From positions 34,071-98,070 of the forward strand of contig NZ_JALDPT010000018.1 in assembly GCF_022695515.1 (NCBI RefSeq): a stretch of 64,000 nt of DNA, in the 5' to 3' direction. This stretch comes from Phenylobacterium aquaticum. GTDB lineage: Bacteria > Pseudomonadota > Alphaproteobacteria > Caulobacterales > Caulobacteraceae. Shown here piece by piece: positions 1 through 7,169 of the stretch. Each line of letters starts with the position of its first letter. The stretch's first letter is position 1. The notes under the pieces are model-generated. The model ran no database searches. It was not told the DNA's origin and worked only from the letters and a program-made list of their open reading frames with translations. The position numbers and the translations under genes were made by a program.

Positions 1-897
1 GCGGGGCTGGCCGATCCGCTCCGCGATGTCGGCATAGCTTGCGGTCCGCCCGGCCTGGATCTCAGTGAGCGCCTGCCAGACCCTTTGCTGGAAGGCCGTG
101 CCGCGCACGTCGAGTGGCAGATCGAGCCCGGCGCGGGGCTGCTCCACCAGGCCCACGACCCGGGCCATGGTCGCCTCGAAGGCCGCGTCGCCGCCGACCA
201 GCTCGGCGCGGGGGAAGCGGTCCTGCAGGTCGCGCACCAGGGCGTCGGGGTCGTCGCCCATCAGGATGGCGCAGACGCCCTTGTCAGTCGCGGCGGCGAG
301 GATGGCGCCCAGCGAACACTGGCCGACGGCGAACCGGATGGTGGTCGCCTCGCCGCCCTTGCGGAAGCGGGTGGGCGTCATGCCCAGCACCTGGGTCGAG
401 GTCTCGTAGAACCGGCCGCCGGAATTGAAGCCGGCGTCGTAGATCGCCTCGGTCACCGTGCCGGCGCGGCCCAGCTCCTGGCGGACGCGGGCGGCGCGAT
501 GGGCCTTGGCGTAGGCGCCGGGCGTCACTCCGGCCACGGCCTTGAACACCCGGTGGAAGTGGTGGGGGCTGAGCCCCGCGGTCCGGGCGAGGTCCTCCAG
601 ACTGGGCGGGGTCTCGGCCGCCTCGATCGCCCGGCAGGCGGCGGCGACGGTGTCGGCATAGCGTTCGGCGAGCGGCGCCTCCGTGGGTTTGCAGCGCTTG
701 CACGGGCGGAATCCGGCCGCCTCGGCGTCCGCCGGCGTGGCGTGGAAGGCGACGTTCTCGCGCCGGGCAAGCCGGGCGGCGCAGGCCGGGCGGCAGTACA
801 CGCCGGTGGTGCGGACCGAATAGAAGAAGTCCGCGTCGGGATCGCGGGCGACGACCGCCGCCCAGCGGGTGTCGTCGAGGGGTGTCTGTGACAGCAT
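1..897 (-). CDS. ada: Ada: methylphosphotriester/O6-methylguanine-DNA methyltransferase and regulator (3' end outside window)
   Basis: Adaptive-response protein that takes methyl groups from DNA and then activates repair genes. The reverse frame is open from an ATG at 897 to base 1, giving 299 residues without a stop. The N-terminal zinc cluster has Cys35, Cys39, Cys66 and Cys69 (GVYCRPAC and CKRC), matching E. coli Ada Cys38/42/69/72. An AraC-type helix-turn-helix follows at about residues 90-180 (LARTAGLSPHHFHRVFK). The start of the methyltransferase domain is visible (RGTAFQQRVWQAL), but the PCHR active-site segment lies beyond the window. It is divergent from the ABC-F gene, with a 243-bp gap. 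Several shorter open frames overlap it but do not encode the family motifs. Confidence 0.93.
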   Translation of the reverse strand, partial: MLSQTPLDDTRWAAVVARDPDADFFYSVRTTGVYCRPACAARLARRENVAFHATPADAEAAGFRPCKRCKPTEAPLAERYADTVAAACRAIEAAETPPSLEDLARTAGLSPHHFHRVFKAVAGVTPGAYAKAHRAARVRQELGRAGTVTEAIYDAGFNSGGRFYETSTQVLGMTPTRFRKGGEATTIRFAVGQCSLGAILAAATDKGVCAILMGDDPDALVRDLQDRFPRAELVGGDAAFEATMARVVGLVEQPRAGLDLPLDVRGTAFQQRVWQALTEIQAGRTASYADIAERIGQPR

Positions 898-1024
898 CTC
901 AAGCTCCTTCGGATGTCTTGAGGCCATGTCTAGGACTCCCGCCGGCGCGCCGAACTCCGGCTCTTGCTCTCAAATTCGGGACTTCCGCCCGATCCGCAAG
1001 GGTGGGGTCAGCGCCATGTCCGAT

Positions 1025-1053
1025 TTGCGCGAGGGCGCGGCCGGGCCTATATC
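1025..1053 (+). promoter_or_regulatory. Putative housekeeping promoter of the ABC-F transcript
   Basis: TTGCGCG at 1025-1031, 14 nt, then CCTATATC at 1046-1053. This resembles the Caulobacter housekeeping consensus (TTGACGC, 10-14 nt, GCTANAWC). Transcription would start near 1060, so the first RBS on the mRNA is GAGGAG at 1068-1073, in front of the small leader frame rather than the ABC-F start. Recognised by eye only. Confidence 0.5.
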
Positions 1054-1082
1054 CAGGGTCGAGCCCTGAGGAGATCACGACC

Positions 1083-1187
1083 ATGCGCCACGTGACGGAC
1101 ACCCGCCTCGTCCCGAACGTCCACGCAAATCCGGTCGCCCATGTCCGCCTTTCTCACGCTCGACGCCGTCCGCTACGCCACGCCTGA
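1083..1187 (+). CDS. Possible 34-residue leader peptide overlapping the ABC-F start
   Basis: ATG at 1083 sits 9 nt after a strong GAGGAG and opens a 34-codon frame ending at TGA 1185-1187, 47 nt inside the ABC-F gene in another frame. The peptide is rich in His, Arg and Val (MRHVTDTRLVPNVHANPVAH at its start). The ABC-F ATG at 1141 has no convincing Shine-Dalgarno of its own, so ribosomes loading at 1083 may control it by coupling. Leader peptides are known upstream of some antibiotic-resistance ABC-F genes; that this is one is inference. It could also be a chance frame. Confidence 0.4.
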   Translation: MRHVTDTRLVPNVHANPVAHVRLSHARRRPLRHA

Positions 1188-2739
1188 CGGCCATACCCTC
1201 TTCGACAATCTGACCCTGGCCTTCGGGGCCGAGCGCACCGGCCTGGTCGGGCGCAATGGGGTCGGCAAGACCACCCTGATCCGGCTGATGCTGGGCGAAC
1301 TCGCCCCGGCCTCCGGCGCCGTGACCGTGCGGGGCCGGGTCGGCGTCCTGCGCCAGGCGCTCAGCCCGCCGCCGGGCGCTCGGGTCGCCGAGTTGCTGGG
1401 CGTCGCAGATCCCCTGGACCGGCTCGCCCGCATCGCCGCGGGGCAGGGGACGGACGACGATTTCGCCGAGGCCGACTGGGCCCTGGAGTCGGACCTCGCC
1501 CAGGCCCTGGCCGATGTCGGCCTGGCGGGGCTGGATCCTGAGCGGCCCGCGGCGGAGCTCAGCGGCGGACAGGCGACGCGCGCCGCCCTCGCCGGCCTGC
1601 TGGTCTCCCGGCCGGACCTGCTGCTGCTGGACGAGCCGACCAACAATCTCGACGTCGAGGCCCGCGCCCTCGTTGCCCAGGTGCTGGCCCGCTGGAAGGG
1701 CGGGGCGATCGTGGTCAGCCACGACCGCGGCCTGCTGCGCGCCATGGACCGGATCGTCGAGCTGACCAGCCTGGGCGCGCGGGTCTATGGCGGAAACTAC
1801 GACCTCTACGCCGCCCGCAAGGCGGAGGAGGAAGCGGCCGCCGCCCGCGATCTGGCCGAGGCCGAACGGTCCCTGGCCCGGGTGGCGCGCGAAAACCAGC
1901 AGGCCCGCGAACGCAAGGAGAGGCGCGACGCGGCCGGCCGCCGCTTCGCCGCCAAGGGCGGCACGCCCAAGATCGTGCTGGGGGCCATGGCCGAGCGGGC
2001 GGAGAATTCCGGCGCACGCGGCCAGCTGCTCGCCGATCGCCAGGCCGCCGCAGCCCAGGCCGAGCTGGCGGACGCCCAGTCCCGGGTGGAGCGAACCCGG
2101 CGGCTGGCCTTCGACCTGCCGTCCTGCGGCCTGCCGGCGGGGCGGACCGTGCTGGCCTTCGAGGCCGTCAGCTTCGCCTATCCGGGCGGCCCGCCCCTGA
2201 TCCGCGACCTGGACCTGAGGCTGACCGGGCCGGAGCGGGTGGCCGTGACCGGCCCGAACGGCGGGGGCAAGACCACCCTGATCCGCCTGGCGACCGGCGA
2301 CCTGGCGCCGTCCTCAGGCCAGGTGAGCCATGGGGTTCCGGCGGCCCTGCTGGACCAGCGCACCGCCATGCTCCGCGACGACGAGACCCTGGCCGAGGCC
2401 TTCCGCCGGCTGAACCCGGAGGCCAGCGAGAACACCGCGCGCGCGGCTCTGGCCCGCTTCCTGTTCCGCAACACGGCGGCGGATCGGCAGGTGGGATCCC
2501 TCAGCGGGGGCGAGCGGCTGCGCGGGGCCCTGGCCTGCGTCCTGAATGGCGCAAGACCGCCGCAGCTGCTGATCCTGGACGAGCCCACAAACCACCTCGA
2601 CCTCGACTCGATCGCCGCGGTCGAGGCGGCCTTGCGGGGCTATGACGGCGCGATCCTGGTGGTGAGCCACGATCGCGACTTCATTGACGCCATCGGGGTC
2701 ACCCGGACGCTTCGGCTGGGGTCGGACGCGAGGTCCTGA
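1141..2739 (+). CDS. ABC-F family ATPase (ribosome-associated, Uup/EttA-like)
   Basis: 532-residue protein with two ABC ATPase domains and no membrane segment, the ABC-F layout. Domain 1 has Walker A GRNGVGKTT at residues 37-45, signature LSGGQ near 140 and Walker B LLLLDEPTNNLD near 160. Domain 2 has Walker A GPNGGGKTT near 371, signature SLSGGERLRG and Walker B LLILDEPTNHLD. A charged linker (about 220-300) joins them. ABC-F proteins act in the cytoplasm at the ribosomal E site and relieve stalling or give antibiotic resistance; the subfamily is not clear here. There is no upstream in-frame start because a stop lies at 1093-1095. Its 3' end overlaps the convergent thioesterase gene by 41 nt. 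Confidence 0.9.
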   Translation: MSAFLTLDAVRYATPDGHTLFDNLTLAFGAERTGLVGRNGVGKTTLIRLMLGELAPASGAVTVRGRVGVLRQALSPPPGARVAELLGVADPLDRLARIAAGQGTDDDFAEADWALESDLAQALADVGLAGLDPERPAAELSGGQATRAALAGLLVSRPDLLLLDEPTNNLDVEARALVAQVLARWKGGAIVVSHDRGLLRAMDRIVELTSLGARVYGGNYDLYAARKAEEEAAAARDLAEAERSLARVARENQQARERKERRDAAGRRFAAKGGTPKIVLGAMAERAENSGARGQLLADRQAAAAQAELADAQSRVERTRRLAFDLPSCGLPAGRTVLAFEAVSFAYPGGPPLIRDLDLRLTGPERVAVTGPNGGGKTTLIRLATGDLAPSSGQVSHGVPAALLDQRTAMLRDDETLAEAFRRLNPEASENTARAALARFLFRNTAADRQVGSLSGGERLRGALACVLNGARPPQLLILDEPTNHLDLDSIAAVEAALRGYDGAILVVSHDRDFIDAIGVTRTLRLGSDARS

Positions 2740-3133
2740 ACACCGCGTTCGCCCGGGCGCAGGGCGTCCCGTCGGCGGTCACGAAGGCCAGGGCGTAGCT
2801 GAGCGTGCCCCCGGTCTTCACGAACACCGTGTCGACCTCGACCCATTGGCCGATCTGGGCCGGCGCCAGGAAGTCGACATTGAGGTTCACCGTCACCAGC
2901 CGCGCGGCGCCGCCCAGCTGCTGGCTGCAGGACAGGCCCATGGCGTTGTCGGCGAGCGCCGAGATCAGCCCTCCATGCACCATGCCCCGGCTGTTGGTGT
3001 GGGGCCGGTCGGCCCAGAGCCCGAGGACCACCTTGTCCTCAAGCTTTAGGCTGAACAGCGGCTCCCAGGGCTCGGTGAGCGGGCTGGAGCGGAAGTGCGG
3101 CTCGAACCCCTCGGGGGGAAGCGCCTGACCCAT
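2699..3133 (-). CDS. PaaI-type hotdog thioesterase
   Basis: 144-residue single hotdog-fold protein of the acyl-CoA thioesterase group. The conserved stretch GMVHGGLISALADNAMG holds the usual HGG motif with the downstream acidic residue; NLNVDFLAPAQIG is the second conserved block. It probably hydrolyses acyl-CoA thioesters in the cytoplasm; the substrate cannot be told. Its start overlaps the stop of the lumazine synthase gene by one base (TGATG), so the two are likely translationally coupled and under the same FMN riboswitch. Confidence 0.8.
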   Translation of the reverse strand: MGQALPPEGFEPHFRSSPLTEPWEPLFSLKLEDKVVLGLWADRPHTNSRGMVHGGLISALADNAMGLSCSQQLGGAARLVTVNLNVDFLAPAQIGQWVEVDTVFVKTGGTLSYALAFVTADGTPCARANAVFRTSRPTPAEASG

Positions 3134-3630
3134 CAGGCCCCTCCTGTCAGCTTCTGCAGGCTCTCCAGGGTCTTCAGGCAGGCCTGGGCCGCCTCGACGC
3201 CCTTCTGGACGAAGTGCTCGCGGAAGAACTGCTGGTGGGTGTCGTGGTCATGGAAGTGGTGCGGGGTCAGGACCACCGAGAACACCGGGATCTCGGTGGT
3301 GAGCTGCACCTGCATCAGGGCCTGGACGACGGTGGAGGCCACGAAGTCGTGGCGATAGATGCCCCCGTCGACCACCAGGGCCGCGCCGACGATCGCCGCA
3401 TAGCGGGCGGTCTTGGCGAGAGTCTGGGCGTGCAGCGGGATTTCGAAGGCCCCTGGGGTGTCGAACACATCGACGATCTTTTCGGAAAAGCCCTGGCGGA
3501 CCAGCTCGGCGAGAAAGCCCTCAAGGGCCTTGTCGACGATCTCGGCGTGCCAGCCAGCCTTCACGAACGCGATGCGGGCGGGCCGATAGGCGCCGTTGGC
3601 GGTGGCGAATTCATAAGCAGCTTGGGTCAT
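3133..3630 (-). CDS. ribH: 6,7-dimethyl-8-ribityllumazine synthase, RibH2 (type II)
   Basis: Penultimate enzyme of riboflavin synthesis, joining the ribityl-aminopyrimidine to 3,4-dihydroxy-2-butanone 4-phosphate. The 165-residue protein has GAFEIPLHAQTLA, GAALVVDGGIYRHDFVAS and SVVLTPHHFHDHD, which match the Brucella RibH2 type (decameric) better than classical RibH1. GGAG lies ahead of the ATG at 3630. It is the first gene behind an FMN riboswitch, which independently supports the assignment. No other rib genes are in the window, as expected for a stand-alone, flavin-controlled ribH2. Confidence 0.93.
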   Translation of the reverse strand: MTQAAYEFATANGAYRPARIAFVKAGWHAEIVDKALEGFLAELVRQGFSEKIVDVFDTPGAFEIPLHAQTLAKTARYAAIVGAALVVDGGIYRHDFVASTVVQALMQVQLTTEIPVFSVVLTPHHFHDHDTHQQFFREHFVQKGVEAAQACLKTLESLQKLTGGA

Positions 3631-3683
3631 GGTCAGCTCCCAGTCGGATGAACCACGACTCAGGGAGACACCATGAGCGCCGC

Positions 3684-3705
3684 GCGGCCGCGCGCATGCG
3701 GCCGC
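3684..3705 (-). promoter_or_regulatory. GC-rich hairpin between FMN aptamer and ribH
   Basis: GCGGCCGC, 6-nt loop, GCGGCCGC: a self-complementary element in the leader between the aptamer and the ribosome site. It has no U-tract after it, so it may be part of a translational or Rho-dependent expression platform rather than an intrinsic terminator. Confidence 0.35.
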
Positions 3706-3720
3706 CCAGCATTCAGGTGG

Positions 3721-3879
3721 TTCTCATAACCGGACTCTAACCGTCGGCCCCGGGATCACACCGGTGTCTGCTGTCCCCGCCTAACCTTGCGGCTGGACGG
3801 GCGCCCGCGGGCTCGTGCGGCGCATCTTGCGAGGACGCCGCCATTACCGCCGGTGGGGACTTTCACCCCGCCCTGAGAA
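3721..3879 (-). promoter_or_regulatory. FMN riboswitch (RFN element)
   Basis: On the minus strand the conserved RFN blocks appear in order: TTCTCAGGGCGGGGTGAAA, CCCACCGGCGGTAAT, GAGCCCGCGGGCGC, CAGACACCGGTGTGATCC, GGGGCCGACGGTTAGAGTCC and GGTTATGAGAA. The outer P1 helix pairs TTCTCA with TGAGAA. FMN binding normally lowers expression of riboflavin genes. It lies 90 nt upstream of ribH, on the same strand. Confidence 0.95.
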
Positions 3880-3911
3880 CGCGTGCCGCCGGAACAGCCC
3901 GACGACGCCCG

Positions 3912-3938
3912 GAAACTAGGCAGATGACGAGGCGTCAA
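3912..3938 (-). promoter_or_regulatory. Putative housekeeping promoter of the FMN-riboswitch transcript
   Basis: Read on the minus strand: TTGACGC, 11 nt, CCTAGTTT. The first box is a perfect match to the Caulobacter housekeeping element and the spacing is in range. It starts transcription about 25 nt ahead of the riboswitch P1 helix. Confidence 0.6.
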
Positions 3939-3974
3939 ACAAGCGTTTTAATTTGGGAGGCGAGATCAGAAATT

Positions 3975-3999
3975 CTCCCTCCCCATGCAGGGGAGGGAG
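3975..3999 (-). terminator. Hairpin after flbY, likely terminator
   Basis: CTCCCTCCCC, 5-nt loop, GGGGAGGGAG: a perfect 10-bp stem just past the flbY stop, followed on the minus strand by AATTTC. The T-tract is poor, so termination strength is uncertain; similar C/G-rich hairpins are common between genes in this group. Confidence 0.5.
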
Positions 4000-4006
4000 G
4001 CGGGCG

Positions 4007-4450
4007 CTACGCCCGCTTGTTCAGGGTGATCGAGGTGGCCGCGCCGGGGGCGTGGACGGTCGCGCCGGGACCATAGCCCACGGCCTTGGTGCGTTGGGCG
4101 GCGACCTCGTCGGCGATGGCCCGGACCAGGCCCTCGGTGACGGTCTTGGCGGCTTCCAGCGCGCGGCCCTGGCGGGCGAGCACGGCGTCGAAGGCCTCGG
4201 TGGCGGTGATCAGCTTGGCCCGCAGGGCGAAGGGCGCGGCCGAGATCAGGCCCGGATTGGCCCGCACCCGCGCGGACTCATGGCGGTAGATATTGGCCAG
4301 CTTCGAGGTCTCCTCGATATGCGCGGCCGCATCCTGGGGACGATGCGCCTCGAAGGCCTGGGCCTCGAGCGCAATGAGTTCCGTCAGGCGTTGGGTCAGC
4401 ATGATCAGCTGCTCGACGCGGTCGGAAGCGTCCGGCGCGGTTAGCGTCAT
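4007..4450 (-). CDS. flbY: FlbY-like flagellar protein
   Basis: 147-residue, largely helical, cytoplasmic protein with no signal peptide. Position is the main evidence: it is the third gene of flgI-flgJ(cheL)-flbY, the order I recall from Caulobacter crescentus, and its ATG overlaps the flgJ stop by four bases (ATGA). The long helices resemble FlgN-type export chaperones, but I see no decisive motif. It is likely part of late flagellar assembly. The assignment rests on synteny plus fold. Confidence 0.7.
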   Translation of the reverse strand: MTLTAPDASDRVEQLIMLTQRLTELIALEAQAFEAHRPQDAAAHIEETSKLANIYRHESARVRANPGLISAAPFALRAKLITATEAFDAVLARQGRALEAAKTVTEGLVRAIADEVAAQRTKAVGYGPGATVHAPGAATSITLNKRA

Positions 4451-4779
4451 GGGGTCTCCTCAGTCAAACCTTGAAGCTTCAGCATTTCCTTCTGGACGGT
4501 GGCGGCGATGCCGATCCCGCCCGAGCGCGACACCTGCTTGGCGATCGCGTCCGACATGAAGGACTTGAACATCTGTTCCCCCTGGCCGCCGCTGAAGGGG
4601 CTCTCGGTGGTGTTCACGCCCTCGAACATCTCGCCGACCATCACCGAGAGGAACGCGCTCTCGAAGTCCTTGGCGGTCTTGGCGATGTCGCCGCGCTTGG
4701 CCAGCTGGGCCGCGGTGGCCTGGGCGCCCTGGCCCTGCAGCACGCTGGGGCTGACGATGACGGGGGAGAGGCCGCCCAT
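4447..4779 (-). CDS. flgJ: FlgJ/CheL rod-binding domain protein (no muramidase domain)
   Basis: 110-residue protein equal to the N-terminal rod-binding domain of FlgJ ([19 protein letters not shown], then a [19 protein letters not shown] helix). It lacks the C-terminal peptidoglycan hydrolase of enterobacterial FlgJ, as is usual in alphaproteobacteria, where the gene is called cheL in Caulobacter. It assists rod assembly in the periplasm. The ATG at 4779 shares one base with the flgI stop (TGATG); a GTG one codon earlier is also possible. Confidence 0.88.
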   Translation of the reverse strand: MGGLSPVIVSPSVLQGQGAQATAAQLAKRGDIAKTAKDFESAFLSVMVGEMFEGVNTTESPFSGGQGEQMFKSFMSDAIAKQVSRSGGIGIAATVQKEMLKLQGLTEETP

Positions 4780-5885
4780 CACATCACCTCGATGTCGGCT
4801 TGGAGGGCGCCGGCGGCCTTGATGGCCTGCAGGATCGAGATCATGTCGCGCGGCGTCACCCCCAGCGAATTGAGGCCGGCCACCAGCGAGGAGAGCGAGG
4901 CGCCGTTGTTGAGGGTGAGCAGCTGCTTGCCCTTCTCCTCGTCCACCGAGACGCTCGACTGCGGAACAACCGTGGTCTGGCCCTGGCTGAAGGGGGCGGG
5001 CTGGCTGACGCCCGGCGTCTCCTGGACCCGGATGGTCAGATTGCCCTGGGCGATGGCGACCGTGGAGATGCGGACGTTCTCGCCCATCACCACCACGCCG
5101 GCGACCTCGTCGATGATCACCTTGGCGGGTTCATCGGTGTCGACGGTCAGGTTCTCGACCTGGGAGACGAAGTTGACCATGTCCTGGCCGGCGGGCGGCT
5201 GGATGGTGACGATGGTCGGGTTGTCGGCTCGCGCGCAGCCCGGGAAGCGGCTGTTGATGACGTCGGCGATCTTGCGCGCGGTGGTGAAGTCGGGATTGCG
5301 GAGCGTCATGCGCAGCTGGGCCATGCTGGCCAGCTGGAAGCCGATCTCGCGTTCGACGATCGCCCCGGAGGAGATCCGGCCGGCGGTCGGCACGCCCTTG
5401 GACACCGAGCTGCCCGAGGCGCCCGACGCCGAGACCGAGCCGGTCTGCACCGTGCCTTGCGCCACCGCATAGGCCTGGCCGTCCGCGCCCAGGAGCGAGG
5501 TGACCAGCAGGGTGCCGCCCTGCAGGCTCTTGGCGTCGCCCATGGCCGAGACCGTGGCGTCGATCGGCGCGCCGGCCGCAACGAAGGCCGGCAGCTTGGC
5601 GGTGACCATCACCGCGGCGACGTTCTTGGTGTTCAGATTGGCGTCGCGGGTGTTGACCCCCAGCCGCTCCAGCATCGCCTCGAGGCTCTGCTTGGTGAAG
5701 GGCGCGTTGCGGAGCGAGTCGCCGGAGCCGTTGAGGCCGACCACCAGGCCGTAGCCCATCAGCATGTTGTCGCGGACGCCCTCGAACTCCACGACGTCCT
5801 TGATGCGGGACTTCGCGAAGCTCGGCCCGGCCGCGGCGGCGGCGAAGGCGAGAACGAGACTGAACAGACGAATCGTGCGGCGCAT
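4779..5885 (-). CDS. flgI: Flagellar P-ring protein FlgI
   Basis: 368-residue periplasmic protein that polymerises into the P-ring bushing around the flagellar rod. It opens with a signal peptide ([20 protein letters not shown], cleavage after FA) and continues with family-typical [20 protein letters not shown] and [12 protein letters not shown]. The ATG at 5885 has AAGGG upstream and puts the signal peptide at the N-terminus; an in-frame TTG at 5906 would add seven unlikely residues. First gene of flgI-flgJ-flbY, with a sigma54-type site 40 nt upstream. Confidence 0.96.
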   Translation of the reverse strand: MRRTIRLFSLVLAFAAAAAGPSFAKSRIKDVVEFEGVRDNMLMGYGLVVGLNGSGDSLRNAPFTKQSLEAMLERLGVNTRDANLNTKNVAAVMVTAKLPAFVAAGAPIDATVSAMGDAKSLQGGTLLVTSLLGADGQAYAVAQGTVQTGSVSASGASGSSVSKGVPTAGRISSGAIVEREIGFQLASMAQLRMTLRNPDFTTARKIADVINSRFPGCARADNPTIVTIQPPAGQDMVNFVSQVENLTVDTDEPAKVIIDEVAGVVVMGENVRISTVAIAQGNLTIRVQETPGVSQPAPFSQGQTTVVPQSSVSVDEEKGKQLLTLNNGASLSSLVAGLNSLGVTPRDMISILQAIKAAGALQADIEVM

Positions 5886-5924
5886 GGAGCCCTTGGGGGG
5901 AAGCAAAGCGAACCCGCCTGCCTA

Positions 5925-5940
5925 TGCGACGCTCATGCCA
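5925..5940 (-). promoter_or_regulatory. Sigma54-type promoter of flgI
   Basis: Minus strand TGGCATGAGCGTCGCA against consensus TGGCACGN4TTGCW: GG and GC are 10 nt apart and only two positions differ. Transcription would begin about 12 nt downstream, near 5914, about 30 nt before the flgI ATG. This fits the known use of sigma54 for late flagellar operons in Caulobacter. Confidence 0.7.
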
Positions 5941-6032
5941 ATCCGTGTGGCCTTGGAATCCCTGAAGAAACTGGCGTTTTCCGCCGACGAAGGGCCGGGC
6001 GAATTTGGGGCTTGGGCAGAAATTGCCCGGCA

Positions 6033-6047
6033 TTAACCATACTCTAA
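6033..6047 (+). promoter_or_regulatory. CtrA-type box upstream of fliX
   Basis: TTAA, 7 nt, CTAA: one mismatch from the full CtrA box TTAA-N7-TTAA, 55 nt ahead of the fliX ATG. Class II flagellar genes in Caulobacter are activated by CtrA from such boxes at the -35 region. Confidence 0.6.
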
Positions 6048-6101
6048 GGTCCGGAGCCGAAGAGTGCCCCCGAAGCGTAAGGCGGAAAGTTTGACCTGCC
6101 C

Positions 6102-6533
6102 ATGAAGGTGAACGGAACGAGCGGCGTAGGGCCGGCCGGCGGACCTGGCAAAGCCAGGGGCGGCGACGGCCAGGGATTCCGCCTCCCGTCGATTTCGGCC
6201 CCTGCGGGGCCGGCCCAGGTGGCCCGGGCCGCGGGCCTCAGCGGCGTCATGAGCGTCGACGCCATTCTCGCCCTGCAGGACGTGGGCGGGCCTTTGGAAC
6301 GCCGCCGCCGTGCGGTGCGCCGGGCGGGGCGTCTGCTCGACGTCCTGGACGGCGTGAAGCTCGGCCTGCTCTCCGGCGAGGTGAGCGCCGGCGATCTCGA
6401 CAGCCTGCAGCGCGCCATCCGCGACCAGCGCGACTCTACCGACGATAGCCAGCTGGAGGGGGTGCTCGACGAGATCGAGACCCGCGCCGCTGTCGAACTG
6501 GCCAAACTGGAATGCGCGAAACTTTTACGATGA
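6102..6533 (+). CDS. fliX: FliX, flagellar assembly regulator
   Basis: 143-residue Caulobacterales-type FliX, a membrane-associated factor that with FlbD couples early flagellar assembly to sigma54-dependent late genes. The N-terminal third is Gly/Pro-rich and likely disordered. The conserved part begins SGVMSVDAILALQ and continues ERRRRAVRRAGRLLDVLDG, then an acidic helical C-terminus. It faces flgI, as in Caulobacter. The ATG at 6102 aligns with the family start MKV. Confidence 0.9.
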   Translation: MKVNGTSGVGPAGGPGKARGGDGQGFRLPSISAPAGPAQVARAAGLSGVMSVDAILALQDVGGPLERRRRAVRRAGRLLDVLDGVKLGLLSGEVSAGDLDSLQRAIRDQRDSTDDSQLEGVLDEIETRAAVELAKLECAKLLR

Positions 6534-6557
6534 TCCGCGCGCTGCGAGCGAGTCTCA

Positions 6558-6585
6558 TTGCTTGGCCGCAGCGGTTTGCTATAAG
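6558..6585 (+). promoter_or_regulatory. Putative dksA promoter
   Basis: TTGCTTG at 6558-6564, 13 nt, GCTATAAG at 6578-6585, close to the Caulobacter housekeeping form. The start would be near 6592, leaving a leader of about 40 nt to the ATG at 6634. Confidence 0.5.
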
Positions 6586-6633
6586 CGCCCCGCGTGTCTT
6601 ACGGGGCGTAACTCCAGGGGGCGTGAGGCGTAT

Positions 6634-7062
6634 ATGACCACAGCCACTGTCTTGGCTGACAAGCCGGAATACCGTCCTTCCGAGGACGAAGAGTTCATGA
6701 ACGAGCGTCAGCTTGAGTATTTCAAGCAGAAGCTCATCAATTGGAAAGAGGATATCCTTCGGGAATCCCGCGAAACTCTGGTCCATCTCCAGGCCGAAAC
6801 CGAGAACCATCCCGATATCGCCGATCGTGCGACGTCGGAAACGGATCGCGCGCTCGAACTGCGGACCCGGGATCGCCAGCGTAAGTTGATCTCCAAGATC
6901 GACGAGGCCCTGCGGCGAATCGAGGACGGCAGCTACGGCTACTGCGAAGAGACGGGGGAGCCGATCGGCGTCGCCCGACTGGACGCCCGGCCGATCGCCA
7001 CCCTCAGCCTTGAGGCGCAGGAACGCCATGAACGCCGCGAGCGCGTTCACCGCGACGACTGA
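6634..7062 (+). CDS. dksA: DksA, RNA polymerase-binding transcription factor (one-cysteine type)
   Basis: 142-residue secondary-channel regulator acting with ppGpp at rRNA and amino-acid promoters. The coiled-coil region runs about residues 30-105 and the zinc-finger-like globule follows. The four cysteines of E. coli DksA are here Cys, Thr, Ser and Ala (YGYCEETGEP and PIATLSLEAQE), so the zinc site is lost; the same one-Cys pattern is known in alphaproteobacterial DksA such as that of Rhodobacter sphaeroides. GAGG lies 6 nt ahead of ATG 6634. It is followed by a strong terminator. Confidence 0.93.
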   Translation: MTTATVLADKPEYRPSEDEEFMNERQLEYFKQKLINWKEDILRESRETLVHLQAETENHPDIADRATSETDRALELRTRDRQRKLISKIDEALRRIEDGSYGYCEETGEPIGVARLDARPIATLSLEAQERHERRERVHRDD

Positions 7063-7073
7063 CTTTTTGGGAG

Positions 7074-7105
7074 CGCCGCCCCTCACCGGGGCGGCGTTTC
7101 TGTTT
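7074..7105 (+). terminator. Rho-independent terminator after dksA
   Basis: CGCCGCCCC, 5-nt loop, GGGGCGGCG followed by TTTCTGTTT: a perfect 9-bp stem with T-rich tail, 12 nt after the dksA stop. Confidence 0.85.
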
Positions 7106-7169
7106 CCCGCATTCCGACAGTCGGTATTCCGGCTGGCGAGGCGTCCGCAGCGACGCTACATGACGGGCC

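Noticed and set aside
1083..1187. The small frame as a frameshifted N-terminus of the ABC-F protein
   Set aside because: The ABC-F protein already starts with the family pattern at 1141, so an extension is not needed.
3965..4000. The C/G-rich hairpin after flbY as a mobile repeat
   Set aside because: Only one copy in the window, so it is listed as a terminator instead.
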